Shown here: piece after piece, positions 54,341-62,979 of the stretch | How positions within the stretch are numbered: the stretch's first letter is position 1 | How the letters are laid out: the number at the start of each line of letters is the position of its first letter | DNA from: Syntrophomonas sp. | Lineage (GTDB): Bacteria; Bacillota; Syntrophomonadia; Syntrophomonadales; Syntrophomonadaceae | Reading direction: 5' to 3' | NCBI GenBank assembly: GCA_016841875.1 | Contig: JAENYG010000010.1 | Location: 1 to 64,000 of the forward strand | Length of the DNA stretch: 64,000 bases | Translations under genes and position numbers: made by a program | The notes under the pieces: model-generated | Seen by the model: only the letters and a program-made list of their open reading frames with translations | What the model was told of the DNA's origin: nothing | The model's database searches: none

Positions 54341-55072
54341 CTACCAATGAAATTTGTATGCTATGTAGCTAACAAGACGTTTCCAAATATTTGTATTTTG
54401 TTGAAAGTCCCCCTTCAGGTCGTTATTTCCTTCATTTCCTACAAGCATCTGTTCATTAGAAATATCACTATTATCTAATAGATGCTTTTCATTTAAAATT
54501 GTTTCCTTATACTTTTTCATATTATTTTTTGTCATTAACGAATCCGAGTTTGGATAACTAACACCAATTTCATTACCATTTTTATTGGCAATAATCATTT
54601 TACGAAGCGCAACCTGGACAATTTTACAATCTTGCATTTCCAAATCATTTTTGCTTGCTGCATCTAGTACTGACTCGTATAAATGACCGCCAAGCTTAAG
54701 TACTTCCCAATTTCCATTTATCAAATTAACATAAATATCTGTGACCACTTTATCATCAGATACAACAGGGAAGACATAAAGCGGCGTAATCTGAGCCTGT
54801 TGGGCGAGATTCTGCTCACAATCGACGGTTTCAATATCCAACTTATAAACCTGTAATGGTTCTTCGCCAACAGAAGCTCTTTTCGCCTGATCCAAGTTAG
54901 CAAACCCTATTGATTCCCAGTCCTCTTCACAAATATTAAACCATCCCTGATCTTGAAACGCTTGATCAATGAATACTTTGGCCTGTTGGTCAGGAGCTAT
55001 TGCATAACTAACTCCTGTTATAGATATAAAGAATATTGCAAAGGCAATAAGCATTAGTGATGTCTTTCTCAT
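54341..55072 (-). CDS. Secreted hypothetical protein, 243 aa
   Basis: A signal peptide (residues 1-24, ending VSYA) is followed by a mixed domain with ICEEDWESIGFANLDQA and VYKLDIETVDCEQNLAQQ, then TPLYVFPVVSDDKVVTDIYV and a helical C-terminus. The alternation of short beta strands around TPLYVFPV resembles propeptide or inhibitor-like domains, but I recognise no family. It begins 2 bp after the cysteine protease gene, with its ribosome site inside the end of that gene, so the two are coupled. It might be a partner of the protease. Confidence 0.7.
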   Translation of the reverse strand: MRKTSLMLIAFAIFFISITGVSYAIAPDQQAKVFIDQAFQDQGWFNICEEDWESIGFANLDQAKRASVGEEPLQVYKLDIETVDCEQNLAQQAQITPLYVFPVVSDDKVVTDIYVNLINGNWEVLKLGGHLYESVLDAASKNDLEMQDCKIVQVALRKMIIANKNGNEIGVSYPNSDSLMTKNNMKKYKETILNEKHLLDNSDISNEQMLVGNEGNNDLKGDFQQNTNIWKRLVSYIAYKFHW

Positions 55073-55074
55073 AA

Positions 55075-55659
55075 TTAATCCTCCTCACAGTCAAAAATAG
55101 AAGAACCCCATGAATATCCTGATCCTACTATACTCCCGTTGGCAAAGTTTGAATAGGAAGTCCAATATGTGTCTCCATCTATTGGCTCCATGTATTTTAC
55201 TCGATCACCCCAAGGCCAAGTATTACTCCATCCACATAGTAATTCAGCATGTCCTGACCCAGAACTGGGAAAGAAAAATGCTATGCAAAGGCATTCATTA
55301 TTAATCTGTGATTGACATGCTGCCCACGATAAATCATCAAACCAACGAGAACAAGAAATATCGTATTCAATTAATGTGGCTCTGGTTTCATCTACTGTAG
55401 CCCCCATACTTTGTGGGGCATCACCTGTTTCTCCCCTGAGGGTTTGCCAAACATAATTAGCTAAGGTTGGGAGATACGGTGCGGTTCCCTTGTACTGAAT
55501 AATAATTGACCTATCACAGGCAGCCCAACACCAATAGGAATTATCAGGTTGTTTCACAGGATAATCAGGCCCTAAGTCCACTGTGGTAGCAAATGCAACT
55601 GTGTTAAACATAAAACACAATATTGTACACAATAATAATATTTTACATAGTTTTGGCAT
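55075..55659 (-). CDS. Secreted papain-like (C39/C70-type) cysteine protease
   Basis: 194 aa. Residues 1-24 are a signal peptide (ILLLCTILCFMFNTVAFA). The active-site region is KQPDNSYWCWAACDRS, with Gln37 and Cys44 in the spacing and CWAA pattern of papain-like C39/C70 enzymes. His137 is in SGSGHAELLCGW. The third residue would be in KYMEPIDG, where Glu158 replaces the usual Asp. Several extra Cys may form disulphides. GGGAGG before ATG 55659 decides the start. The substrate is unknown. Confidence 0.8.
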   Translation of the reverse strand: MPKLCKILLLCTILCFMFNTVAFATTVDLGPDYPVKQPDNSYWCWAACDRSIIIQYKGTAPYLPTLANYVWQTLRGETGDAPQSMGATVDETRATLIEYDISCSRWFDDLSWAACQSQINNECLCIAFFFPSSGSGHAELLCGWSNTWPWGDRVKYMEPIDGDTYWTSYSNFANGSIVGSGYSWGSSIFDCEED

Positions 55660-55733
55660 AAACTTTTTTCCTCCCTTTTTTTGGTCATTTTCTCTATTCA
55701 ATTATTAATACTACTAATTCTATAAAAACAACA

Positions 55734-56213
55734 CTAATCAATATAAATAGCCCCAGTAGCAGCATAGGTATAGTCATGAATTGATCCATCATTAGCATAG
55801 TGGTAGCTTTTTACCCGGTAATAATAATCCGGGGATACGGTAACAGTTCTCAGGCCCCAGTTATAATCGGTATCAAACGCCTCCCACCTATATGTACCTA
55901 TAGTGCTCCAACTGGAACCGTTCCACCTCTGCAGCTGCAATTCAACACCTACCGTATCGCAGTCCCTGTTACATCGGGTCCAACCATATAATGAAACCTG
56001 ATCGTTTCCAATGTCTCTGATTTCGCAATACCATTCCTCGATTAAGTAATCATCAGATTTGGCTTCCTCCGGATTTATTTCAGATTTCAGGCTATCTCTT
56101 GTGTGATGAGCAGCCGCTTCCTGATCTGAATCTTCATTTACAGCCAGTACAGGAGTATTGATTACTGATAAAATAACCAGGATAAGCAGAATCACAGAAA
56201 ATACTTTTCGCAT
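55734..56213 (-). CDS. Secreted hypothetical protein, 159 aa
   Basis: A signal peptide (VFSVILLILVILSVINTPVLA) is followed by a polar linker and a beta-rich domain with four Cys in the region WYCEIRDIG to TRCNRDCD, and WNGSSWSTIGTYRWEAFD. Repeated Trp/Tyr and Thr suggest a small beta-sandwich. AAGGAGGTG precedes the ATG. It lies 75 bp upstream of the protease gene on the same strand. No family recognised with confidence. Confidence 0.7.
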   Translation of the reverse strand: MRKVFSVILLILVILSVINTPVLAVNEDSDQEAAAHHTRDSLKSEINPEEAKSDDYLIEEWYCEIRDIGNDQVSLYGWTRCNRDCDTVGVELQLQRWNGSSWSTIGTYRWEAFDTDYNWGLRTVTVSPDYYYRVKSYHYANDGSIHDYTYAATGAIYID

Positions 56214-56536
56214 ACTTTTCACCTCCTTCCAAAAGTTTTCATAGTATACTCGATTCAGAAGCCCAAAAGGTTCCATAATTTTTATAAAAATATAAAAAAA
56301 GGAAATTGGTCCTTATACAATTCAGGAGATACGTATGGATTAAAAGAAAAAAAAGGATTGCTGATAGTAATAAAACAGGATGAGGACAAAGCAGAAGCAT
56401 TGACATCTCTGGGAATTTGATATTGTTATTATCTTCTGATCAGTTTATAGTGTAATCAGCTACTATATTTTAGCATTACTGTATTGATATGGATTGTTGA
56501 CGTTTTTTGTATATTGCAGCATAAGGGGAATAGCTT

Positions 56537-57052
56537 GTGAATGAATTACAGCTTTTCAGAGTTCTTTTTGATACCTATTTTGAAAGGGTATACCGTTCAA
56601 CCTGTTTGATAATTCAAGATGAGTCTATCGCCAGGGATGCGGCCCAGGAGGCTTTTATTGTTGCTTATGAACAATTGGATAGCTTGAAAGATTTGGATAA
56701 GCTTTATACCTGGCTTACCTCTGTAGCAGCAAACCGGGCTAAAGATATGATTAAAAAGCATCATAGTTGTATGCCTGCAGCGAATATTGATGACGTTCTA
56801 GCCGAACCGGCTTATAGTACAGTTAACATAGAGCATAAGGATATGGAACTGGATATAATGCAGGCCCTGCATATGGTTGATATAAAATATAGAGAGGTAG
56901 CTGTTTATAAATACTATTTAGGATTTACTGATAAGGAAATGGGGAAGATATTGGCCCTTCCCTCAGGCACGGTTAAGAGCAGGCTCAGCCGGGCCAGGAT
57001 GATGTTAAAGGATATCCTAGAACCTGATACTGAAAGTGGGGCGGTGTTATGA
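56537..57052 (+). CDS. ECF-type RNA polymerase sigma factor
   Basis: 171 aa. Region 2: YFERVYRSTCLIIQDESIAR, DAAQEAFIVAYEQ, LYTWLTSVAANRAKD. Region 4: YREVAVYKYYLGFTDKEMGK, LPSGTVKSRLSRARMML. GTG start with AAGGGG eight bases upstream. It overlaps the next gene by 4 bp (ATGA). It diverges from the secreted-protein operon across a 320-bp gap, where it may regulate in both directions; no confident promoter is visible there. Confidence 0.93.
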   Translation: MNELQLFRVLFDTYFERVYRSTCLIIQDESIARDAAQEAFIVAYEQLDSLKDLDKLYTWLTSVAANRAKDMIKKHHSCMPAANIDDVLAEPAYSTVNIEHKDMELDIMQALHMVDIKYREVAVYKYYLGFTDKEMGKILALPSGTVKSRLSRARMMLKDILEPDTESGAVL

Positions 57053-57810
57053 AGCATTATTTCGATAGTTTTGATGCAGAACTTTCCCAGGGATTACAGG
57101 AAGCTGCCAGCAGAATAGTTTCCCCTGATAAAGATGAAGTATGGGCAGATATTTCAAGAAAAATTGAGGGAATTAATAGAAAAGAGGGTATCCCTGTATT
57201 GAAAAAGCTTGCGGCAGCAGCAGCTGTACTTATCCTTCTCCTGACTGGTGTGTTTGCTGCTGCTGGTGATTATGCACTGGCTGACTTCAGGTTTTTTAAG
57301 ACCATAAAATCAGTCTTCAGCAACGTGGTTAGTATTTCCGGAGTCACCCGGACTGATAATGAAGTACCGACTGTGAGCAATCAGAATATAGTGGAAAATA
57401 ACGACGAAAAAGCCCTGTGTTCTCTGGAAGAAGCCCGACAGTCACTGGATTATGATATAGCAGTTCCTGGTTATATTCCAACCTCTTATACTTTGGACAG
57501 GGTCTTTATACGGGAAAACAAGAACAGCCTGTCACCGGTGGAACTTCATTATAAAGATTCTGTATCTGGAAACGAGTTAATAATCGATGAAAGCCCAATC
57601 AGCCAGGCAACTTCATTTTCCTATAATTTCAGGAGCAATGATGCAGAGACTTCTACCGTTCAGGTTAGCGAATATGAGGCCACGCTGATTTATTTCAAGA
57701 ACACCGGAATCCGAAAGTTATTATGGCAGACTCAGGACAAATATTATATTGTCAGTGCTGATCTGGATGAGAAAGAAATAATGGCGGTAGCCAGTTCACT
57801 GGATAATTGA
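57049..57810 (+). CDS. Probable anti-sigma factor with DUF4367-like domain
   Basis: 253 aa: a 50-residue cytoplasmic N-terminus, a membrane helix at about 53-72 (KLAAAAAVLILLLTGVFAAA), and an external domain whose later part (LEEARQSLDYDIAVPGYIPT, LLWQTQDKYYIVSADL) resembles DUF4367. No zinc HxxxCxxC motif is present. Coupling to the sigma gene by a 4-bp overlap is the main evidence for an anti-sigma role. Confidence 0.82.
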   Translation: MKHYFDSFDAELSQGLQEAASRIVSPDKDEVWADISRKIEGINRKEGIPVLKKLAAAAAVLILLLTGVFAAAGDYALADFRFFKTIKSVFSNVVSISGVTRTDNEVPTVSNQNIVENNDEKALCSLEEARQSLDYDIAVPGYIPTSYTLDRVFIRENKNSLSPVELHYKDSVSGNELIIDESPISQATSFSYNFRSNDAETSTVQVSEYEATLIYFKNTGIRKLLWQTQDKYYIVSADLDEKEIMAVASSLDN

Positions 57811-58139
57811 GTTGTCATCTTCTAGATCAAAGGAATGTCAGGGATGTCCGGGAGACGGAGTTATTTACACCCCCCATTATAGTCGGTCAATAACCCCGTC
57901 AGGCTGTGCGAAAACTCCCTAAACAACAAGGATAACAATTAAAAGTGGGGGGCATTGTTAAAATATAAGGTTAATTTGTAGCCTCTATCCCAAAAGCAGT
58001 CCATAATTGACCATAAGTGGAGCGATTGAAAAAGACAAAGTAATTTTCACACAGCCTGCCGTCCTCCTGATATTCCTCGAAAACAAACGCCGGCCTAAAT
58101 TATGGCCGGCATGATATTAAATTTTAGGACGAGATATCT
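57811..58139. other. Intergenic region with spoIVA terminator
   Basis: No gene. At 58089-58110 GCCGGCC/GGCCGGC with an eight-base loop lies about 30 bp past the spoIVA stop on the minus strand. The rest is unremarkable. Confidence 0.7.
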
Positions 58140-59618
58140 TTAGATTATAATACAGATGAGTCCACCACTTCCGTCATTCACAATACGCTGCAGGGTATCC
58201 TGCAGTTTTACCTGGGCATTTTCTGGCATACGATGCAATTTGTTCTGTATACCTTCCCTTACCAGGTCATGCAGGGATTTTCCGAATATGTTGGATTCCC
58301 AGATCTTGGTGGGATCTTCTTCGAACTCATCGAGCATATAGCGCACCAGTTCTTCGCATTGTTTTTCAGTTCCGATTATAGGCGTGATCTCGGTGGTTAT
58401 ATCAGCTTTGATGATATGGAGGGATGGGGCCTTGGCCTTAAGTTTAACTCCAAAACGACTTCCCTGCCTGATCAGTTCTGGTTCCTCCAGGATCATTTCC
58501 TCCAGACGTGGGGTTACTACCCCATAACCTGATTCTTTCACTTCTTCCAGGGCTGAAGATATTTTGTCATACTCCTTCTTAGCGAAGCTCAGGTCTCTCA
58601 TAATGCGCATAATATCCTGAGTACCAGCCACCTCAAAACCACTGACTTCACTGAGTGATCGATAGAATAGTTCCTCGGGTACGGTGATATCGATGGATGC
58701 GGTTCCAGTTCCCAGATTCATTTCTTCCATGAAAACATAGCTGACATTCTCTATGTCAGAAAGCTTCTGAAGGGCTCCTTCTATGTCTCTTACTTTACTA
58801 ATAGAGTTTAATATCTCATGAATTGATGATTCCAGTTCTTCTCTGAGCCAGAACTCTTCATCCAGTTCTTCCACCCATCCCGGCAATTTTATGTTTACTT
58901 CCTGTACCGGGAATTCATAAAGGGCTTCTTCCAGCAGGGCATAACTCTGTTCTAATGTCATCTTAGCCGCATCCAGAGGAAGAACCCGCACTTCATATTT
59001 TTCACTGAGTTCTTCTGCCAGGGCAATGGTATCAGCATCGTAAGGTTTGGTTGAGTTCAATAATACAATAAATGGTTTATCCAGTTCTTTTAATTCCTGA
59101 ATTACTCTTTCCTCGGCATCAATATAATTACGGCGGGGAAGATCACTGATACTGCCATCGGTGGTCATGACAATCCCTATAGTTGAATGGTCGGTAATTA
59201 CCTTCCTGGTTCCTATTTCGGCCGCTTCTTCGAAGGGAACCTCATAATCAAACCAGGGAGTTTTTACCATGCGAGGCTCTTGGTCTTCTTCGTAACCCAG
59301 CGCTCCTTCAACTGAATAGCCTACACAATCTACCAACCGGACTTTTAGAGTCAATCCAGTCTGGGTAGTTATTTCGGCTGCTTCGTTGGGTACAAATTTT
59401 GGTTCCGTAGTAGTTATGGTTTTCCCGGCGCCGCTAACGGGCAGTTCATCTATAGCTCTTTCTCTTGCATATATATCGGTAATTCCGGGGATGACCATAA
59501 GTTCCATAAATTTTGTAACAAATGTCGATTTACCCGTTCTTACGGGACCTACTACGCCCAGATAGATATCGCCTCCGGTACGTTCGGCAATATCATTCAA
59601 TACACTATTTTTATCCAC
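58140..59618 (-). CDS. spoIVA: Stage IV sporulation protein A
   Basis: 492 aa. A GTPase-like ATPase that polymerises into the basement layer of the spore coat. Walker A is GPVRTGKSTFV near residue 24; DCVGYSVEGALGYEEDQE and LLNSTKPYDADT are family features. The C-terminal 60 residues (IQNKLHRMPENAQVKLQDTL) anchor to SpoVM. Length is usual. GTG start. It is diagnostic for endospore formation. Confidence 0.97.
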   Translation of the reverse strand: MDKNSVLNDIAERTGGDIYLGVVGPVRTGKSTFVTKFMELMVIPGITDIYARERAIDELPVSGAGKTITTTEPKFVPNEAAEITTQTGLTLKVRLVDCVGYSVEGALGYEEDQEPRMVKTPWFDYEVPFEEAAEIGTRKVITDHSTIGIVMTTDGSISDLPRRNYIDAEERVIQELKELDKPFIVLLNSTKPYDADTIALAEELSEKYEVRVLPLDAAKMTLEQSYALLEEALYEFPVQEVNIKLPGWVEELDEEFWLREELESSIHEILNSISKVRDIEGALQKLSDIENVSYVFMEEMNLGTGTASIDITVPEELFYRSLSEVSGFEVAGTQDIMRIMRDLSFAKKEYDKISSALEEVKESGYGVVTPRLEEMILEEPELIRQGSRFGVKLKAKAPSLHIIKADITTEITPIIGTEKQCEELVRYMLDEFEEDPTKIWESNIFGKSLHDLVREGIQNKLHRMPENAQVKLQDTLQRIVNDGSGGLICIII

Positions 59619-59747
59619 TTAGCATTTTCCCTCCCTTGTTCCAGACTTAAAAGGCATCCTCCCTCCGAATTGAGACACCCCTTAATATCGATTACGCTAT
59701 AACACTATAAATATATTTATCAATATTCGGTAATATAACCAGAAAAG

Positions 59748-59778
59748 AAAAAAAGTGTGGTATTTACCACACTTTTTT
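59748..59778 (-). terminator. Terminator after gpsA
   Basis: AAAAAAGTGTGGTA/TACCACACTTTTTT, a perfect stem abutting the gpsA stop codon with U-tract on the minus strand. Confidence 0.9.
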
Positions 59779-60809
59779 CACCAGTTTCCTGTATCGTTGA
59801 CGATTTCTTCAATTTCATGCTTCTTGCGCCGTTTCATCAGCCCCTCCACTGCGTTTCGGGGCGGTATATCGTTATATAGTATATCATAGCATGCTCTGGT
59901 TATTGGCATATCCACATTCAATTCATTGGCTAAATGGTATAGTACCCTTGCGGTATGGGCTCCCTCCACTACCATACCTATGGTCTCCAGGCAATCTTTA
60001 AGATTGTACCCTTTACCTATCAGTTCACCGGCTCTCCGGTTCCTCGAATGCCTGCTGCAGCAGGTAACAACCAGATCTCCCATACCGCTCAAACCGTTGA
60101 AGGTACGACGGTCTCCTCCCATTGCACTGCCCATACGGGTCATCTCTGCCAACCCTCTGGTCATCAGGGCGGCGGTAATGTTGTCACCATATTCTAATCC
60201 ATGCACTATACCAGTCGCCAGAGCTACTACATTTTTTAGCGCTCCACCCAGTTCCACCCCGGGCACATCAGGATTGGTATAAACTCGGAATACCGGGGAC
60301 ATGAATATATCCTGAACCATAAAAGCCGCTTCTTTAGTATATGCAGCAGCTGTAACTACGGTAGGCATCTCTCGAGCCACTTCTTCGGCATGACTCGGAC
60401 CTGACAATACCGCAAAACGCTTGCTGATACTCTGACCCAGCACATCTTCTGCCACCTGACTCAAACGCATCCCGCTGGCTATTTCCAGCCCCTTGGCGGT
60501 ATTGATCAACAGCATTTCGGGTTTAATGTAATCTTGGAGTTGAATACATACTTCTCTAACTACCTGGGATGGTACAGCCAGGACCACAGCTGATGCTCCC
60601 CCCACTGCTTCCTCCATATCCCTGGTTATTATTACACCTTCCGGTATCTTCACCCCAGGCAGGTATCGTTCGTTCTCCCGGTTTAATTTCATGGCATCTA
60701 TATCGTCTTCGGGTCCTGCCCACATAACGACCTCATATCCATTTTTAGTAAGCAGTATAGATTGTGCAGTACCCCAGCTTCCCGCTCCCAGTATACACAG
60801 TTTATTCAT
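59778..60809 (-). CDS. gpsA: Glycerol-3-phosphate dehydrogenase [NAD(P)+]
   Basis: 343 aa. It makes sn-glycerol 3-phosphate for phospholipids. LCILGAGSWGTAQSILL binds NAD(P), AVVLAVPSQVVRE follows, and the catalytic Lys lies in GGALKNVVALATGI. Full length. Next upstream is plsY, which uses the product. Confidence 0.97.
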   Translation of the reverse strand: MNKLCILGAGSWGTAQSILLTKNGYEVVMWAGPEDDIDAMKLNRENERYLPGVKIPEGVIITRDMEEAVGGASAVVLAVPSQVVREVCIQLQDYIKPEMLLINTAKGLEIASGMRLSQVAEDVLGQSISKRFAVLSGPSHAEEVAREMPTVVTAAAYTKEAAFMVQDIFMSPVFRVYTNPDVPGVELGGALKNVVALATGIVHGLEYGDNITAALMTRGLAEMTRMGSAMGGDRRTFNGLSGMGDLVVTCCSRHSRNRRAGELIGKGYNLKDCLETIGMVVEGAHTARVLYHLANELNVDMPITRACYDILYNDIPPRNAVEGLMKRRKKHEIEEIVNDTGNW

Positions 60810-60876
60810 ATTGAACCTCCGGTTTCTGAACAGCCATATCCAAATTAGTAACTGCTATCCAGTACAGCATTAATTA

Positions 60877-61470
60877 TTACAACCTGTCAGTTATTTTAGA
60901 TTCATTTCCTTCAATAAGCCTTTTAAAATTGTCTTTATGGCGGTACAGAACCAGAACTACCATATATATGCTCATGATAATATAAGGATGCGGTTGGGGA
61001 AATATGAAAACAGTAAGCACAGGAAAGGCAATTGCTCCAATTATTGAACCCAATGATACATATCGGGTGATAGTAATCGTCAAAATGAAAATAATAAGTA
61101 CCACCACCAGCACATTGGGCATGAGAAAAACCATAATTCCGGCTGATGTTGCTACTCCTTTGCCACCTTTAAATTTCAGAAAAACAGAATAGCAATGCCC
61201 GGTAATAACCGCTGCCGCACAAAAGCCAGCCAGTACTGGTCCACCAGCAGCTGTACCTATCCAGGCCGCTGCCAGGCCTTTACATAGATCTGCACCTAAT
61301 GCCAGCATAGCTACTGGGATACCGGAAGTACGAAGTACATTAGTGGCACCTATATTTCCACTACCTCGGGTCCGGATATCTACCTTGCCCAGAGCCATCC
61401 CAAATATAAGTGAAAACGGAATTGAACCGATAAGATAACATAAAACGATAAGAAGCAGCGCTTTAATCAA
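60877..61470 (-). CDS. plsY: Acyl-phosphate:glycerol-3-phosphate acyltransferase
   Basis: 197 aa integral membrane enzyme with the three PlsY motifs: GSIPFSLIFG, RTRGSGNIGATNVLR (with GxTN-like site) and KFKGGKGVATSAG. It acylates glycerol 3-phosphate from acyl-phosphate. A frame extends 13 codons further, but the AAAGGAGGGAGAGGAG cluster lies inside it and suits TTG 61470, which also gives the usual N-terminus. Confidence 0.95.
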   Translation of the reverse strand: MIKALLLIVLCYLIGSIPFSLIFGMALGKVDIRTRGSGNIGATNVLRTSGIPVAMLALGADLCKGLAAAWIGTAAGGPVLAGFCAAAVITGHCYSVFLKFKGGKGVATSAGIMVFLMPNVLVVVLIIFILTITITRYVSLGSIIGAIAFPVLTVFIFPQPHPYIIMSIYMVVLVLYRHKDNFKRLIEGNESKITDRL

Positions 61471-61593
61471 AGAACTCCTCTCCCTCCTTTTGTTTGCAAT
61501 CCTTGGCAACTGAAATGATATTCTTCAAGAAGAAACTTTTATTCCAATATTATTATTATATCTATAAATAATGGAGCTTCAATATTTAATTGT

Positions 61594-62925
61594 CTAAACA
61601 AACTCTTTAGAAGTATTCTGCCTCACCACAAGCCGAATAGGCGTGCCTTCAAAACCAAAGTTTTTTCTCAGCACATTGTCTAAATACCTGACATATGAAA
61701 AATGAATCAGCTCCGGATGGTTGGAAAAGAGAACAAAAGTTGGCGGTGCTGTTCGAACCTGGGTTGAGTAATATATTTTTGGTTTCTTGCTCCCGGCTCC
61801 CGGAAGTGGGTTTAACATGATAGCTTCACCAATAACCCGGTTCAGCTCAGAAGTTGTTATCCTTCGGTGGTTTTGATCAGATACAAAATCTACCAGTTCC
61901 AGTATTTTAAATATCCGGCGTTTTGTTAAGGCGGATACATACATCAGGGGTGAATAAGCCAGAAACTTTAATTCACTGCGAATGTCTTTATCAAACTCAT
62001 TCATGGTATGTCCATCTTTTTCAATCAAGTCCCACTTATTCACTACTATAATATTGGCTTTAGCCTGCTCATGAACATAGCCTGCCACCCTCTTATCCTG
62101 CTCTATAACTCCAGTGGTGGCATCCAACATGATCAGAACAACGTCGGCCCGTTCAATAGCCTTTAAAGAACGAATAACACTGTACCTTTCAGTGGTTTCG
62201 GTGATACGCGATTTCTTACGAATACCAGCGGTATCGATCAATATATACTTTTTGCCGTCATATTGAAAGGGCGTATCGATGGAATCCCTGGTAGTTCCGG
62301 GGACTTCACTCACAATTACCCGCTGTTCGCCCAGGAAGGAATTCACCAGAGAAGATTTCCCTACATTAGGTCTCCCTACGATAGCAATTTTTATGGCATC
62401 TTCATCTTCTTTATATTCACTTTCCGGCTTAAATTTGCTAATAACAGCGTCTAAAAGGTCATTAGTATTAAGTCCATGCATGGCTGAAACCGGTATAGGC
62501 TCTCCCAGTCCCAGGCTGTAAAATTCAAAATACTCCAGCTGTTTATCAAAATTCTCAACTTTATTGGCGGCTACTATAACAGGCTTATCAGCTCTCCTTA
62601 ACAGCTCTGCCACCTGTTGGTCCTCATGAGTAATACCATCTTTAGTGTCTACCACAAAAAGTATAACATCTGCTTCATCTATGGCCAGCTCAGCCTGCAT
62701 CTTTACTTCCCGGGTAAAAATGTCTTCTTCTTTACCGAAACGAATACCGCCGGTATCAATGATAATAAACTCTCGGCCGGACCATTCTGAATTATCGTAA
62801 ATTCTATCTCTAGTTACCCCAGGAATATCCTCCACTATTGCTTTCCGACTGCCTGCCAGACGGTTAAAGAGCGTCGATTTACCTACATTAGGTCTGCCCA
62901 CTATGGCTACTACTGGTTTTGCCAT
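61594..62925 (-). CDS. der: Ribosome biogenesis GTPase Der (EngA)
   Basis: 443 aa with two GTPase domains in tandem: GRPNVGKSTLFNRL (residue 8 on) with DIPGVTRD, and GRPNVGKSSLVNSF (about residue 185) with EVPGTTRD. A C-terminal KH-like domain follows (RTAPPTFVLFSNHPELIHFS). It assists 50S assembly. Order DUF512-der-plsY-gpsA-spoIVA is typical of Clostridia. Confidence 0.98.
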   Translation of the reverse strand: MAKPVVAIVGRPNVGKSTLFNRLAGSRKAIVEDIPGVTRDRIYDNSEWSGREFIIIDTGGIRFGKEEDIFTREVKMQAELAIDEADVILFVVDTKDGITHEDQQVAELLRRADKPVIVAANKVENFDKQLEYFEFYSLGLGEPIPVSAMHGLNTNDLLDAVISKFKPESEYKEDEDAIKIAIVGRPNVGKSSLVNSFLGEQRVIVSEVPGTTRDSIDTPFQYDGKKYILIDTAGIRKKSRITETTERYSVIRSLKAIERADVVLIMLDATTGVIEQDKRVAGYVHEQAKANIIVVNKWDLIEKDGHTMNEFDKDIRSELKFLAYSPLMYVSALTKRRIFKILELVDFVSDQNHRRITTSELNRVIGEAIMLNPLPGAGSKKPKIYYSTQVRTAPPTFVLFSNHPELIHFSYVRYLDNVLRKNFGFEGTPIRLVVRQNTSKEFV

Positions 62926-62979
62926 GCTACAACCTCCATCTGCCTCAAGTGTAAATTCGTTACCTGTTAATGAACGAAT

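Noticed and set aside
61594-62925. HydF, the third hydrogenase maturase GTPase
   Set aside because: Two tandem GTPase domains and no cluster-binding Cys/His C-terminus; it is Der.
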